Below, piece after piece: positions 24,754 to 33,759 of a DNA stretch of 64,000 bases (the first letter of the stretch is position 1; every line of letters begins with the position of its first letter). The stretch covers positions 506,501 through 570,500 of the forward strand of contig NZ_CP103834.1 in NCBI RefSeq assembly GCF_029774175.1. The letters are read 5' to 3'. Made by a program: the position numbers and the translations under genes. This DNA is from Actinobacillus genomosp. 1. GTDB taxonomy: Bacteria; Pseudomonadota; Gammaproteobacteria; Enterobacterales; Pasteurellaceae. The notes below the pieces were generated by a model that was not told the DNA's origin, searched no databases, and saw only the letters and a list, made by a program, of their open reading frames with translations.

Positions 24754-26163
24754 TTATTTACGATTTTTAAACCATTCACGGAAACTTTCACCGTCCGCAG
24801 TTGGCAAGTCACGCGCTTTTGTCCACTCGGCTAATGCACCGACTTGAATTGGTGCTTTACCGTTTTTAATGAATTTACCGGCAATCTTCGCCCCGACTTT
24901 AACCCCCATATTCCAGACTGACGGATTAGCGTTGGCAAAGGTGAAACCTTTAATAGAAAGACGTTCCGAGAACGGTGTTAAACCGGCTTCGGCAATTTTT
25001 TCACGGTGTTTAAGGATCAACTGCGCTAGAGGAATTTTTACCGGACAAACGCTATTACATGCGGTACATAGCGAACAAGCATACGGTAATTCTTTAAATT
25101 CCTCATAACCGCCGAGTAATGGCGAGATAACGGAACCGATTGGACCCGGATAGATAGAACCGTAGCCGTGACCACCGATTTGGCGATATGCAGGACAAGT
25201 ATTTAAGCACGCACCACAACGAATACAGCGTAAAACTTCCGAAAATTCACTTTCTAAAATTTTTGAACGACCGTTATCGACAATAACAAGATGGAAATCT
25301 TCCGGACCGTCTGTTTCGCCTTCAAGACGAGGACCGGTCAGCCAAGTGTTATAAGCGGTTAATTTTGCACCTACCGCACTACGACATAACATAGTAATCA
25401 GAGCGTCTACTTCTTTGAAAGTCGGTGCGATACGTTCCATACCCATTACCGCAATATGCGTTTTCGGTAAGGTAGTCGCTAAACGAAGGTTACCTTCATT
25501 GGTTACTAAGCAGACAGAACCCGTTTCCGGTACGGCGAAGTTACAACCTGAAATACCGATATCAGCGGCTAAGAAGTCTTTGCGTAATGTTTTACGTACG
25601 AAAGCATTCATTTCTTCCGGTTGCTCGGTACCTTCATAACCTAATACTTCGTGTAATTCTTTGCGAATACGATGACGATCTTTGTGGATCGCCGGTACCA
25701 CGATGTGAGATGGTTTATCGCCTACGATTTGAAGTAAGTATTCACCAAGGTCGGTTTCCACCACTTTCATACCTTCCGCTTCTAATACGTGGTTTAAACC
25801 GATTTCTTCGGTTACCATTGATTTGGATTTAACAATGGTCTTTGCTTTTTTCTCAAGCGCAACTTTACGGATATAAGCGGTCGCTTCTTCAGCGGTTTCT
25901 GCAAAAAAGACGTGGCCGCCGTTTTGAGTCACCTTTTCGCTTAATTGGTATAAATAAGCGTCTAAATTTGCTAAAACGTGGTTACGGAATTGTTTTGAAA
26001 GATCACGCCATTCTTCCCAATTTCCAAGTTCATCCACCATTTTTTGACGGTTTGCGCCGATGGTTTCTTGTGCTTTCACCACCGCTTTACGCATGATTTC
26101 ATTATGAACTTGCTGTTCTACGCGTTGTTTAAATGGTAGGGTGCTAGTTTGTAAATGTGACAT
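24754..26163 (-). CDS. lutB: lactate utilization iron-sulfur protein LutB/YkgF
   Basis: A 469-aa protein with an N-terminal LUD domain and a ferredoxin-like double 4Fe-4S domain: CIRCGACLNTCPAYRQ and CSLCTACNSVCPVKIPL (about residues 313-370). It should carry electrons within the LutABC complex. It starts 9 bases after the lutA stop, with AGGAAG before the ATG. Confidence 0.94.
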   Translation of the reverse strand: MSHLQTSTLPFKQRVEQQVHNEIMRKAVVKAQETIGANRQKMVDELGNWEEWRDLSKQFRNHVLANLDAYLYQLSEKVTQNGGHVFFAETAEEATAYIRKVALEKKAKTIVKSKSMVTEEIGLNHVLEAEGMKVVETDLGEYLLQIVGDKPSHIVVPAIHKDRHRIRKELHEVLGYEGTEQPEEMNAFVRKTLRKDFLAADIGISGCNFAVPETGSVCLVTNEGNLRLATTLPKTHIAVMGMERIAPTFKEVDALITMLCRSAVGAKLTAYNTWLTGPRLEGETDGPEDFHLVIVDNGRSKILESEFSEVLRCIRCGACLNTCPAYRQIGGHGYGSIYPGPIGSVISPLLGGYEEFKELPYACSLCTACNSVCPVKIPLAQLILKHREKIAEAGLTPFSERLSIKGFTFANANPSVWNMGVKVGAKIAGKFIKNGKAPIQVGALAEWTKARDLPTADGESFREWFKNRK

Positions 26164-26172
26164 AGGGCTTCC

Positions 26173-26898
26173 TTACTCTTGCATTAATACTTCTGCGATA
26201 TGCATAACTTTTACGTTTTTACCTTCACGGTTTAAACGACCGGCAATGTTAATTAAGCAACTAACATCCGCACCAACCAAATATTCAGGCTCAACTTCAG
26301 TAATATTAACCACTTTTTCGGTAACCATTTCACCTGAGATTTCAGCCATTTTGACGGAGAAAGTACCGCCGAAACCGCAACAGGTTTGTTGGTTGTGAAT
26401 CGGTAGCAATTCTAAACCCTTAACATTTTTTAAGAGGGTGAGAGGTTCGTCCACGATGCCAAGTTTACGGCTTAAGCTGCAAGACGGATGATAAACCGCT
26501 TTACCGGTTAAACTTGCGCCGACATCCGTTCTTTTTAACACGTTTACGATAAAATCGGTTAAATCGTATAGGCGAGCGGCAATTTTTTCCGCACGTTTCG
26601 CCCATTCCGGTTCTCCGAAACGGTTTAAATACTCGGCATAGTTTTTGATTGCATATACGCATGAACCTGCCGGTGCAACGATAGGGTAGTCATTCGCCTC
26701 AAACGTTTCGATAAGGTTTTTCATGCCCGGAATCGCTTGTTTTGCATATCCGCTGTTCATTGCCGGTTGTCCGCAACAGCCTTGTTTTTCTAAGAAAACA
26801 ACGTTACAGCCCAATTTTTCGAGTAATAGTACGCTGTTTTTGGCTACGCCGGCTTTAACAATATCGGCAATACAGGTTACATAGAAATTTACGTTCAT
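26173..26898 (-). CDS. lutA: lactate utilization protein A (LutA/YkgE)
   Basis: A 241-aa protein of the CCG family, which binds a noncubane iron-sulfur cluster through paired motifs: EKQGCCGQPAMNSGY and NQQTCCGFGGTFSVKM. The start at 26898 (MNVNFYVTC) is chosen because GGGAG precedes it and the family begins here; the frame is open for 45 more codons of unrelated composition. Second gene of the lactate operon. Confidence 0.94.
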   Translation of the reverse strand: MNVNFYVTCIADIVKAGVAKNSVLLLEKLGCNVVFLEKQGCCGQPAMNSGYAKQAIPGMKNLIETFEANDYPIVAPAGSCVYAIKNYAEYLNRFGEPEWAKRAEKIAARLYDLTDFIVNVLKRTDVGASLTGKAVYHPSCSLSRKLGIVDEPLTLLKNVKGLELLPIHNQQTCCGFGGTFSVKMAEISGEMVTEKVVNITEVEPEYLVGADVSCLINIAGRLNREGKNVKVMHIAEVLMQE

Positions 26899-27066
26899 AA
26901 AGAACTCCCACTTAAATAAAAATAAGAAACAATCGTATTTAAAATGCCAAAAATGACAAAAGGAAGTCAGCTGACTTCCTTTTACGCAATGTAGGTGAAA
27001 AAGTTTTAAAATTAACCGCTTGTAGTGTAGCACGTCTGCGGTAAATCTTTCTCTACCACTTTTTTA

Positions 27067-28662
27067 TTAAACATTAAAGAACAATGGAATTACCGTTAAG
27101 GCAACGACTGCCGCAATCACACCATAGATAAACATCGGTACGACGGTTTTCTTAATAATCGCACCTTCTTGGTTTTGGATATTTAATACAGAGTTTACCG
27201 CAACGATATTGTTAATACATACCATGTTACCCATTGCACCGCCTACGGATTGTAATGCAAGTACTAATGAAGTGGATAAACCGGTAATTTCTGCGGTTGA
27301 TAACTGTACGCTACCGAAGGTTAAGTTAGAAACCGTGTTAGAACCGGAGAAGAACGCACCTACCGCACCTAAGTATGAAGCGAAGATTGTCCAATATTCA
27401 CCGGTTGCCGCAGCAAAGTTCTTACCGATGATTTTTACCATTGAGCCGTCGTTACCGACTAACATTAAGTTCACCATGATTAACGCACCGACTAATGCGA
27501 TAAACGGGTTTTTCGTTTGTTTGAAGCTACCTGAAAATACTTCTTTCACTTTAGCACCGCTTAAAGCAAATAACGGAATACAAATTAATACGGTAATGAC
27601 GAACGGAATTAATGCAGGTACATAAAGTAATTTATAGTTTGCACTTACGGTCGTACCAAAGATATTTTTTAAGCTAAAGATTAAACCTTCACTGATTTCA
27701 AATTGACCTAATGAACCTAATTGAGTGCTGATCCAAGTCGTTGCATTATTCATCATGGCTTTAAACGGTAACTGCTGGATACGCGTTACGATTAAGAAGC
27801 CGATTAATAAACCGGTAGGAAGTAATGCTTTTGCCACTTCTTTAGTCGTAACGTCAGAGGTGTCTAAAGTGTTTTCTACTTTCGCTAAGCCTACACCTTT
27901 ATTGGCAAGGAAAATCGAAATAAACATACCGATTGCACCGCCCACTAATGAAGGGAATTCGTAGTTTACTTGCGCAAGGAAGAAATAAGGAATAACGCAA
28001 GCAAATACGCTTAAGTAAATGAATACGATATTTTGACGAATTTCTTTCCAGCTTACGATAAAGCTTAATGCAATGACCGGAATGATTAATGCAGCAAATG
28101 AGTGGATTAACGCAGTCATTGAGCCGATTTCAAGAATTTGCGTTTCCGCCAAGTTTAATGAGCCGAAACCGAACCAAGTCGGAGTACCTACCGCACCGAA
28201 CGATACCGGTACCGAGTTCATTACTAATGCAAGAATCGCCACTTTAATCGGATTAAAACCTAAACCGACAAGAATCGGAGCAGCGATTGCCGCCGGTGTA
28301 CCGAAACCGCTTGCACCTTCAATCATAAATGCGAATGCCCAACCGATAATCATAAGCTGTGCTACCGGATTAGGGTTAATTGTACCTAACCATTTGCGTA
28401 GCGTATTAGTGACACCGGACGCTTCGGAAAAACGGTTGAATAAAATTGCACCGAAGATAACGGTAATCGGGGTAAATACCGACATAATAGCCGATGAGAT
28501 ATTTGCACTGATAATCGTAATATCGGTTGCAAAGAAGAGAAGGTGGATAATGAGTACTACTACCGCAACCCATGGTAATGCAACATAGGATGGTAATGCG
28601 TTACGTTTTACCATTAAGTAAATGAGTAAAACGATTGGGAAAATACTAAGGAATAACGCCAT
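27067..28662 (-). CDS. lctP: L-lactate permease
   Basis: A 531-aa polytopic LctP family carrier with about 12-14 hydrophobic segments; imports lactate with protons. Motifs EGASGFGTPAAIAAPILVGL and FSGSNTVSNLTFG are diagnostic. It leads the operon with lutABC, so uptake and oxidation genes are made together. A CRP-like site lies about 110 bases upstream. Confidence 0.95.
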   Translation of the reverse strand: MALFLSIFPIVLLIYLMVKRNALPSYVALPWVAVVVLIIHLLFFATDITIISANISSAIMSVFTPITVIFGAILFNRFSEASGVTNTLRKWLGTINPNPVAQLMIIGWAFAFMIEGASGFGTPAAIAAPILVGLGFNPIKVAILALVMNSVPVSFGAVGTPTWFGFGSLNLAETQILEIGSMTALIHSFAALIIPVIALSFIVSWKEIRQNIVFIYLSVFACVIPYFFLAQVNYEFPSLVGGAIGMFISIFLANKGVGLAKVENTLDTSDVTTKEVAKALLPTGLLIGFLIVTRIQQLPFKAMMNNATTWISTQLGSLGQFEISEGLIFSLKNIFGTTVSANYKLLYVPALIPFVITVLICIPLFALSGAKVKEVFSGSFKQTKNPFIALVGALIMVNLMLVGNDGSMVKIIGKNFAAATGEYWTIFASYLGAVGAFFSGSNTVSNLTFGSVQLSTAEITGLSTSLVLALQSVGGAMGNMVCINNIVAVNSVLNIQNQEGAIIKKTVVPMFIYGVIAAVVALTVIPLFFNV

Positions 28663-28768
28663 AAAAAGCCTCGTAATGCAATTTAATAATGAATGGTTAA
28701 AATAATGTTAAATAGGTAACTGCATTGTATGTAAGATTTTTCAAAAAAATAGAGGGTATGTGTAAATT

Positions 28769-28784
28769 TATGATGAAGATCACA
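28769..28784 (-). promoter_or_regulatory. candidate CRP site upstream of lctP
   Basis: TATGA-N6-TCACA (one mismatch from TGTGA-N6-TCACA) in an A/T-rich surround. It suggests that lactate use is catabolite-controlled. The rest of the 467-bp gap (28663-29129) is AT-rich with no gene seen, apart from the hns terminator. Confidence 0.55.
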
Positions 28785-29081
28785 CTTTTTAGAAATGATT
28801 GATTAAAAAACAACCACCAAAATAAGCAAAAATTTAACAATTATTTTAAATTACCTCTAAGGAGGTAAAGAAAAGAGAAAGAATATAGAAGTAAAAAAGA
28901 AATTGGTAAGGAATAAAATTGAAGACCTAATTATGTAATATGAGATATATAAATACGGTATTTTTATTTAAAAATGTAGCGTTATAAATAAGATGAGTTC
29001 TAAGTTTTAATCGTTGATTTTATAGGAAAATAATTATTTTAAATGTGAATAGAATTATGTCGCATAAGATTAAAATTAATA

Positions 29082-29120
29082 AAAAAACAGGATTAATATT
29101 ATATTAATCCTGTTTTTTTA
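29082..29120 (-). terminator. hns terminator
   Basis: ACAGGATTAAT (29088-29098) and ATTAATCCTGT (29103-29113) form a perfect stem flanked by A-run and T-run; it works in both directions and ends hns. Confidence 0.85.
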
Positions 29121-29129
29121 AATGAAAAA

Positions 29130-29537
29130 TTAAATTGCGAAAGATTCTAAACTTTTACCTTCATCTAATGCTTTTTGAATCGGACGAGGTGTTCGACCCT
29201 GACCGGTCCATGTTTTTTCATTGCCGTTTTCGTCAATGAATTTATATTTTGCCGGACGAGGGGCGCGAGGCTCTCGTTTTTTATGTTCCGTCGTATTATT
29301 TAATAATACAACAAGTTCTTCGGCAGAGATTCCGTCTTGTGCTAATAATTCCTTATATTTTTTGAGTCCTTCCATAAGTTTGTTCTGTTCGAGTTCTTGC
29401 GCTTTTACAGCTTCACGCTTTTCTTCAACCACACTAGATACTTTTTCAAGTAAAGATTCCATTTGTTCTAGCGTTGAATCTTTCGCAATGCTTCGCAAGT
29501 TACGGATATTCGATAATGTTTTTAAAATGTCTGACAT
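29130..29537 (-). CDS. hns: H-NS family nucleoid protein
   Basis: A 135-aa DNA-binding silencer of AT-rich DNA. The N-terminal coiled-coil dimerisation region (about 1-65, LEQMESLLEKVSSVVEEKRE) is followed by a basic linker (about 85-95, KKREPRAPRPAKYK) and the C-terminal DNA-binding motif TWTGQGRTPRP. Single gene between converging elements, with AT-rich DNA upstream. StpA-like paralogues cannot be distinguished. Confidence 0.93.
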   Translation of the reverse strand: MSDILKTLSNIRNLRSIAKDSTLEQMESLLEKVSSVVEEKREAVKAQELEQNKLMEGLKKYKELLAQDGISAEELVVLLNNTTEHKKREPRAPRPAKYKFIDENGNEKTWTGQGRTPRPIQKALDEGKSLESFAI

Positions 29538-29802
29538 TTTTTATCTCCAAATAAAGACCATATAAAATAATAAAAATAGTATAATTATTGTAAAATTCCA
29601 GAATAATATTTATCCCGAAAATATATTTATATATTAACGGAATACTTTTTTGAGGTAAAGCGAGTAGATTCATTATTTTTAAATTTTATGATTATATGGA
29701 ATAAATTTATTATCTATATTAGTTATGAGAATAATGTTAGTAAAAATATGCTGTTTATCTCTTGGCAAGCGGATAAGATTCGGGTAATCTTATGTCGTCC
29801 TA

Positions 29803-29972
29803 CAAATTGTAGAGGTGCAAATCCGATAAGTACTTTTTCTGAGTGGAGAACGATGAGGAAAAAAGAAAGGCGTATTTGCCGAAATCAGTTAAGCGTCATC
29901 TTAATTGGTTGGGGTCGTTGCCGAAAGGGACGACACTGTCGTAATCCTTGTATTACGGAGTGCTACTGCTAG
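29803..29972 (+). ncRNA. lysine riboswitch (L box)
   Basis: Recognisable core: AGAGGTGC (29811-29818), AAGTA (29828-29832), GAAAGGCG...GCCGAA (to 29883), and a second GTTGCCGAAAGGGACGAC block. The closing arm CTGTCGTAAT...ATTACGGAGTGCTAC matches the 3' half of known L boxes. It lies about 125 bases before an NhaC-family transporter, the LysW type predicted to be lysine-regulated in gamma-proteobacteria. No strong terminator precedes the start, so translational control is a possible expression platform. It fills most of the 559-bp gap between hns and the transporter. Confidence 0.9.
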
Positions 29973-30096
29973 GGTCGGTTCTATTCTTATTATTTCAGAT
30001 TGCCTACCTCATCTTATGCATTGCATAAATTTTCTCAGTAGATCCTCTTCTTTGTTTGGCTAGTATTTCATTACAAAGTTATTTTTTAGAGGTTTT

Positions 30097-31614
30097 ATGA
30101 ATTTAATTGATTATTCAAGTTCGTTGCTGTCGGTGATACCTGCATCATTGGCACTACTTTTAGCTATTCTGACCCGTAGAGTGCTGCTATCTTTAGGGAT
30201 CGGTATATTAGTCGGTGCTTTTATGCTTTCTGCAACGTTCGCAGACGGTTTTGTTTATTTAAAAAATATTGTTGTCGGTTTGGTTTATTCTGACGGTGAA
30301 TATTCATTTGGAAAAGTACAGATCTTAATTTTCTTACTTTTATTAGGGGTATTTACCTCTTTATTGACATATTCGGGTAGTAATCAGGCTTTTGCTAATT
30401 GGGCGAAAAAACATATTAAAGGTCGCAGAGGTGCGAAATTATTAACCGCTTGTTTAGTGTTTGTGACTTTTATCGATGACTATTTCCACAGTTTGGCTGT
30501 CGGTGCGATTGCTCGTCCGGTTACGGATAAATTTAAAGTTTCTCGTGCAAAATTAGCCTATATTCTTGACTCAACCGCCGCACCTATGTGCGTACTTATG
30601 CCGGTTTCCAGTTGGGGAGCTTCAATTATCGCAACGATTGGTGGTCTTTTAGCGACTTATAATATTACCGAATATACGGCGATTAGTGCTTTTGCTTCAA
30701 TGAGTCTGATGAACTACTATGCGTTATTTGCGTTAGTGATGGTGTTTATCGTGGCATATTTCTCATTTGATATCGGTTCTATGAGTCGCTTTGAAAGAAA
30801 GGCGTTAGCTTCCGAAGCACATAGTAACGAAGATTCGGATGTTGAATCTCAAGGCCGTGTTTATGCTTTGATCGTGCCGATTTTAGTCTTGATTTTTACA
30901 ACCGTTACTTCAATGATTTATACCGGAGCTCAAGCACTGGATACCTTTAGCTTATTGGGAGCGTTTGAAAATACCAATGTAAACCTTTCTTTAGTTATCG
31001 GTGGGTCGGCAGGCGTATTAGCGGTAGTGATCTGTACCCTCGGTTTAATTAAAGCGGCGGATTATCCGAAAGCAATTTGGCTCGGCTGTAAATCAATGTT
31101 CGGTGCGATTTTAATCTTAACGCTTGCTTGGTTAATTAGCAGTGTCGTGAAAGATATGCATACCGGTGATTATTTATCGACATTAGTAGCCGGCAATATC
31201 AATCCTGCTTTTTTACCTGCTATTTTATTTGTGCTTGCCACTGTTATGGCGTTTGCAACAGGTACAAGTTGGGGAACATTCGGGATTATGTTACCGATTG
31301 CCGCGGCAATGGCGATTAATGTGGATGCGAGCTTATTAATTCCATGTATGTCTGCAGTGATGGCGGGGGCGGTATGTGGCGATCATTGCTCACCGATTTC
31401 AGATACGACGATTCTGTCTTCAACCGGCGCACAATGTAATCATATGGATCATGTGACTTCTCAGTTACCGTATGCGTTACTTGTGGCAGTGGCTTCTATC
31501 TTCGGGTATTTAGTACTTGGCTTTAGCGGATCAGCCGTATTCGGATTTATCACTACGGCGATTGTTATGATTGCATTGATTTTTATATTTAAATCTAAAC
31601 AAGCTACAGCTTAG
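30097..31614 (+). CDS. lysW: NhaC-family transporter, probable lysine importer LysW
   Basis: A 505-aa polytopic inner-membrane protein (about 11-12 hydrophobic segments) of the NhaC Na+/H+ antiporter family. Typical segments are FVTFIDDYFHSLAVGAIARP, CVLMPVSSWGASII, GTSWGTFGIMLPIAAAMA and GDHCSPISDTTILSS. Family membership alone would suggest Na+/H+ exchange, but the lysine riboswitch immediately upstream indicates lysine transport, as proposed for LysW. The substrate assignment rests on that regulation. AGAGG precedes the ATG. Confidence 0.88.
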   Translation: MNLIDYSSSLLSVIPASLALLLAILTRRVLLSLGIGILVGAFMLSATFADGFVYLKNIVVGLVYSDGEYSFGKVQILIFLLLLGVFTSLLTYSGSNQAFANWAKKHIKGRRGAKLLTACLVFVTFIDDYFHSLAVGAIARPVTDKFKVSRAKLAYILDSTAAPMCVLMPVSSWGASIIATIGGLLATYNITEYTAISAFASMSLMNYYALFALVMVFIVAYFSFDIGSMSRFERKALASEAHSNEDSDVESQGRVYALIVPILVLIFTTVTSMIYTGAQALDTFSLLGAFENTNVNLSLVIGGSAGVLAVVICTLGLIKAADYPKAIWLGCKSMFGAILILTLAWLISSVVKDMHTGDYLSTLVAGNINPAFLPAILFVLATVMAFATGTSWGTFGIMLPIAAAMAINVDASLLIPCMSAVMAGAVCGDHCSPISDTTILSSTGAQCNHMDHVTSQLPYALLVAVASIFGYLVLGFSGSAVFGFITTAIVMIALIFIFKSKQATA

Positions 31615-31633
31615 AATATGCTCTAAGTTTTTG

Positions 31634-31686
31634 ACAAGCGGTGAAATTTGTAAGAATTTTTGCAAATTTTACCGCTTGTTTTTTTA
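31634..31686 (+). terminator. uptake-signal terminator after lysW
   Basis: ACAAGCGGT (31634-31642) and ACCGCTTGT (31671-31679) enclose complementary AAATTTG/CAAATTT, followed by a T-run. Confidence 0.85.
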
Positions 31687-31717
31687 TGATTATTTATCTC
31701 AATGAATTTGTTAAATG

Positions 31718-31733
31718 TGTGAATTACCTCACA
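31718..31733 (+). promoter_or_regulatory. CRP binding site upstream of the mglB-like gene
   Basis: A perfect TGTGA-N6-TCACA (31718-31722, 31729-31733) within AAATG...CATTT. It stands 86 bases before the start codon, a normal activating position for a sugar-uptake gene. Confidence 0.85.
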
Positions 31734-31818
31734 TTTTTTCCATATTTAATTGTGTACTATCCTTGATATAGTAAATTTGATATAAAAAGTAGTATTAATG
31801 ATCTTGAGGAGGAATAGT

Positions 31819-32790
31819 ATGAAAAATCTAGCAATATGTGCATTAGCGGTTGGGATTGGTTTGTCTTCTTCTGTTATGGCTCAAGATACATTGGGTGTGA
31901 GTTTATATCAGTATGATGATAATTTTATCCGATTAATGCATGATAAATTAATTGAATATTCCTCAGAAAATCCATCTCTTTCTTTATTGATGAACGATGC
32001 GCAAAATTCTCAATTCGTACAAAATAAACAGGTACAAACATTAGTTAATCATAAAGTGAAGGTGCTTGCGGTCAATTTAGTTGATCCTAGCGCGTGGGTC
32101 ACGGTTATCGGTAAAGCTAAAGAGGCTAATTTGCCGATTATTTTGTTTAACAAAGATCCGGGTGTGAAGGCAATCAGTAGCTACAAAAAGGCTTATTATG
32201 TCGGTTCGAATCCTGAAGAAGCTGGTAAAGCACAAGCTAAGATGATTGCGAGTCATTGGAAAAATAGTAAGGCATTGGATTTAAATCACGACGGAAAAAT
32301 GCAATATGCGCTCTTAAAAGGGGAATTAGGGCATCCGGATGCGGAAATACGTACCAAAGCAGTGATTGAAGAGTTAAGTGTGCAAGGCATTAAGACGGAG
32401 CAATTAGCATTGGAATCCGCCGTTTGGAATAAAGAAATTGCAAAAAATAAAGTAAATGCTTGGTTATCGACACCGCAAAATAATATTGAGGTGATTATTT
32501 CTAATAATGATAGTATGGCGATAGGTGCATTAGAGGTTGCAAGTGAAAAAAATAAAACATTGCCTATTTATGGTGTTGATGCATTACCGGAAGCACTAGA
32601 TTTAATTAGAAAAGGAAAATTAGCCGGTACGGTGACAAACGATTGGCGTTCTCAAAGTCGAGCGATTATTGATTTTTCTCGTTTACTTGTAAAAGGCGAA
32701 GTGCCGGAAAACAGTCAATGGAAACTTGATAATAGAGTATTGCGGATTCCGGCAATGTCGATTGATAGAGGCAATATCAGTGATTTCTAA
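31819..32790 (+). CDS. mglB: galactose/methyl-galactoside-binding periplasmic protein (MglB-like)
   Basis: A 323-aa periplasmic sugar-binding protein. The signal peptide ends VMA (about 22). The EF-hand-like calcium loop DLNHDGKMQYALLKGE and the sugar-pocket segments NNDSMAIGA and PIYGVDALPEA match MglB. Start at 31819 with GAGGAGG 6-7 bases upstream. The mglA and mglC transporter genes are not adjacent, so it stands alone here. Sequence identity with classical MglB appears only moderate, so it may be a paralogue. Confidence 0.82.
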   Translation: MKNLAICALAVGIGLSSSVMAQDTLGVSLYQYDDNFIRLMHDKLIEYSSENPSLSLLMNDAQNSQFVQNKQVQTLVNHKVKVLAVNLVDPSAWVTVIGKAKEANLPIILFNKDPGVKAISSYKKAYYVGSNPEEAGKAQAKMIASHWKNSKALDLNHDGKMQYALLKGELGHPDAEIRTKAVIEELSVQGIKTEQLALESAVWNKEIAKNKVNAWLSTPQNNIEVIISNNDSMAIGALEVASEKNKTLPIYGVDALPEALDLIRKGKLAGTVTNDWRSQSRAIIDFSRLLVKGEVPENSQWKLDNRVLRIPAMSIDRGNISDF

Positions 32791-32809
32791 TTTAACCTAA
32801 AAAACATTT

Positions 32810-32850
32810 AAGGACTGAACTAATGTGTTGTTGAATTCAGTCCTTTTCTT
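32810..32850. terminator. bidirectional terminator between mglB and sucD
   Basis: AAGGACTGAA (32810-32819) pairs with TTCAGTCCTT (32836-32845), followed by TTCTTTT. Confidence 0.8.
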
Positions 32851-32885
32851 TTAACTATAAAAAATAGCTAATTAGTTGGAGGAAT

Positions 32886-33758
32886 TTATTTATATAGTAC
32901 TTCCTTTAATGCACTACCTATTTCAGCAAGGCTTCTAACGGTTTTAACCCCTGCTTCCGCTAATGCCTTAAATTTCTCGTCTGCCGTGCCTTTACCTCCG
33001 CTAATGATAGCCCCGGCATGACCCATGCGTTTTCCCTTAGGAGCCGTCACGCCGGCGATATAACTTACTACAGGTTTTGTTACGTGCATTTTAATAAACT
33101 CGGCGGCTTCTTCTTCGGCACTACCGCCGATTTCACCAATCATTACTATCGCTTCAGTTTCAGGATCCGCTTGGAATAGTTTTAAAATATCAATAAAACT
33201 TGAACCGGGAATCGGATCACCGCCGATACCGACACAAGTTGATTGCCCGAATCCTTCATCCGTTGTTTGTTTTACCGCTTCATAGGTTAGTGTTCCGGAA
33301 CGAGAAACAATACCGATTTTACCTTTTTTATGAATATGTGCCGGCATGATACCGATTTTACATTCTTCAGGTGTGATAATACCCGGACAGTTCGGACCGA
33401 TCATACGTACGCCAGTTTCTTTTAATTTCTGTTTTATACAAACCATATCCAGCGTAGGAATCCCTTCGGTAATACAAACGATTAGTTCAATGCCCGCATC
33501 AATCGCTTCTAAAATCGCATCTTTACAACCGGGAGCCGGTACATAAATTACACTTGCAGTCGCCCCTGTTTTTTGCACCGCCTCACGTACGGTATTAAAG
33601 ACCGGTAGTCCCAAATGGGTTGTACCGCCTTTATTCGGCGAAACACCGCCGACCAATTTGGTACCGTATGCTAACGCTTGTTCACTATGAAAGGTGCCTT
33701 GCCCACCGGTAAAACCTTGACAGATAACTTTTGTATTCTTATCAATTAAAATCGCCAT
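32886..33758 (-). CDS. sucD: succinyl-CoA synthetase alpha subunit
   Basis: A 290-aa TCA-cycle enzyme subunit. It has an N-terminal CoA-binding Rossmann fold (CQGFTGGQGTFHSEQALAYG) and phospho-His247 in GHAGAIISGGKGTA. The start at 33758 (MAILID) is preferred; an upstream ATG would overlap sucC. Only one base separates it from the sucC stop, so translation is coupled. Confidence 0.96.
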   Translation of the reverse strand: MAILIDKNTKVICQGFTGGQGTFHSEQALAYGTKLVGGVSPNKGGTTHLGLPVFNTVREAVQKTGATASVIYVPAPGCKDAILEAIDAGIELIVCITEGIPTLDMVCIKQKLKETGVRMIGPNCPGIITPEECKIGIMPAHIHKKGKIGIVSRSGTLTYEAVKQTTDEGFGQSTCVGIGGDPIPGSSFIDILKLFQADPETEAIVMIGEIGGSAEEEAAEFIKMHVTKPVVSYIAGVTAPKGKRMGHAGAIISGGKGTADEKFKALAEAGVKTVRSLAEIGSALKEVLYK

Positions 33759-33759
33759 A

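Noticed and set aside
29688..29972. Open frame of 94 codons upstream of lysW
   Set aside because: It lies over the lysine riboswitch; the Cys/Arg-rich product is a by-product of structured RNA.
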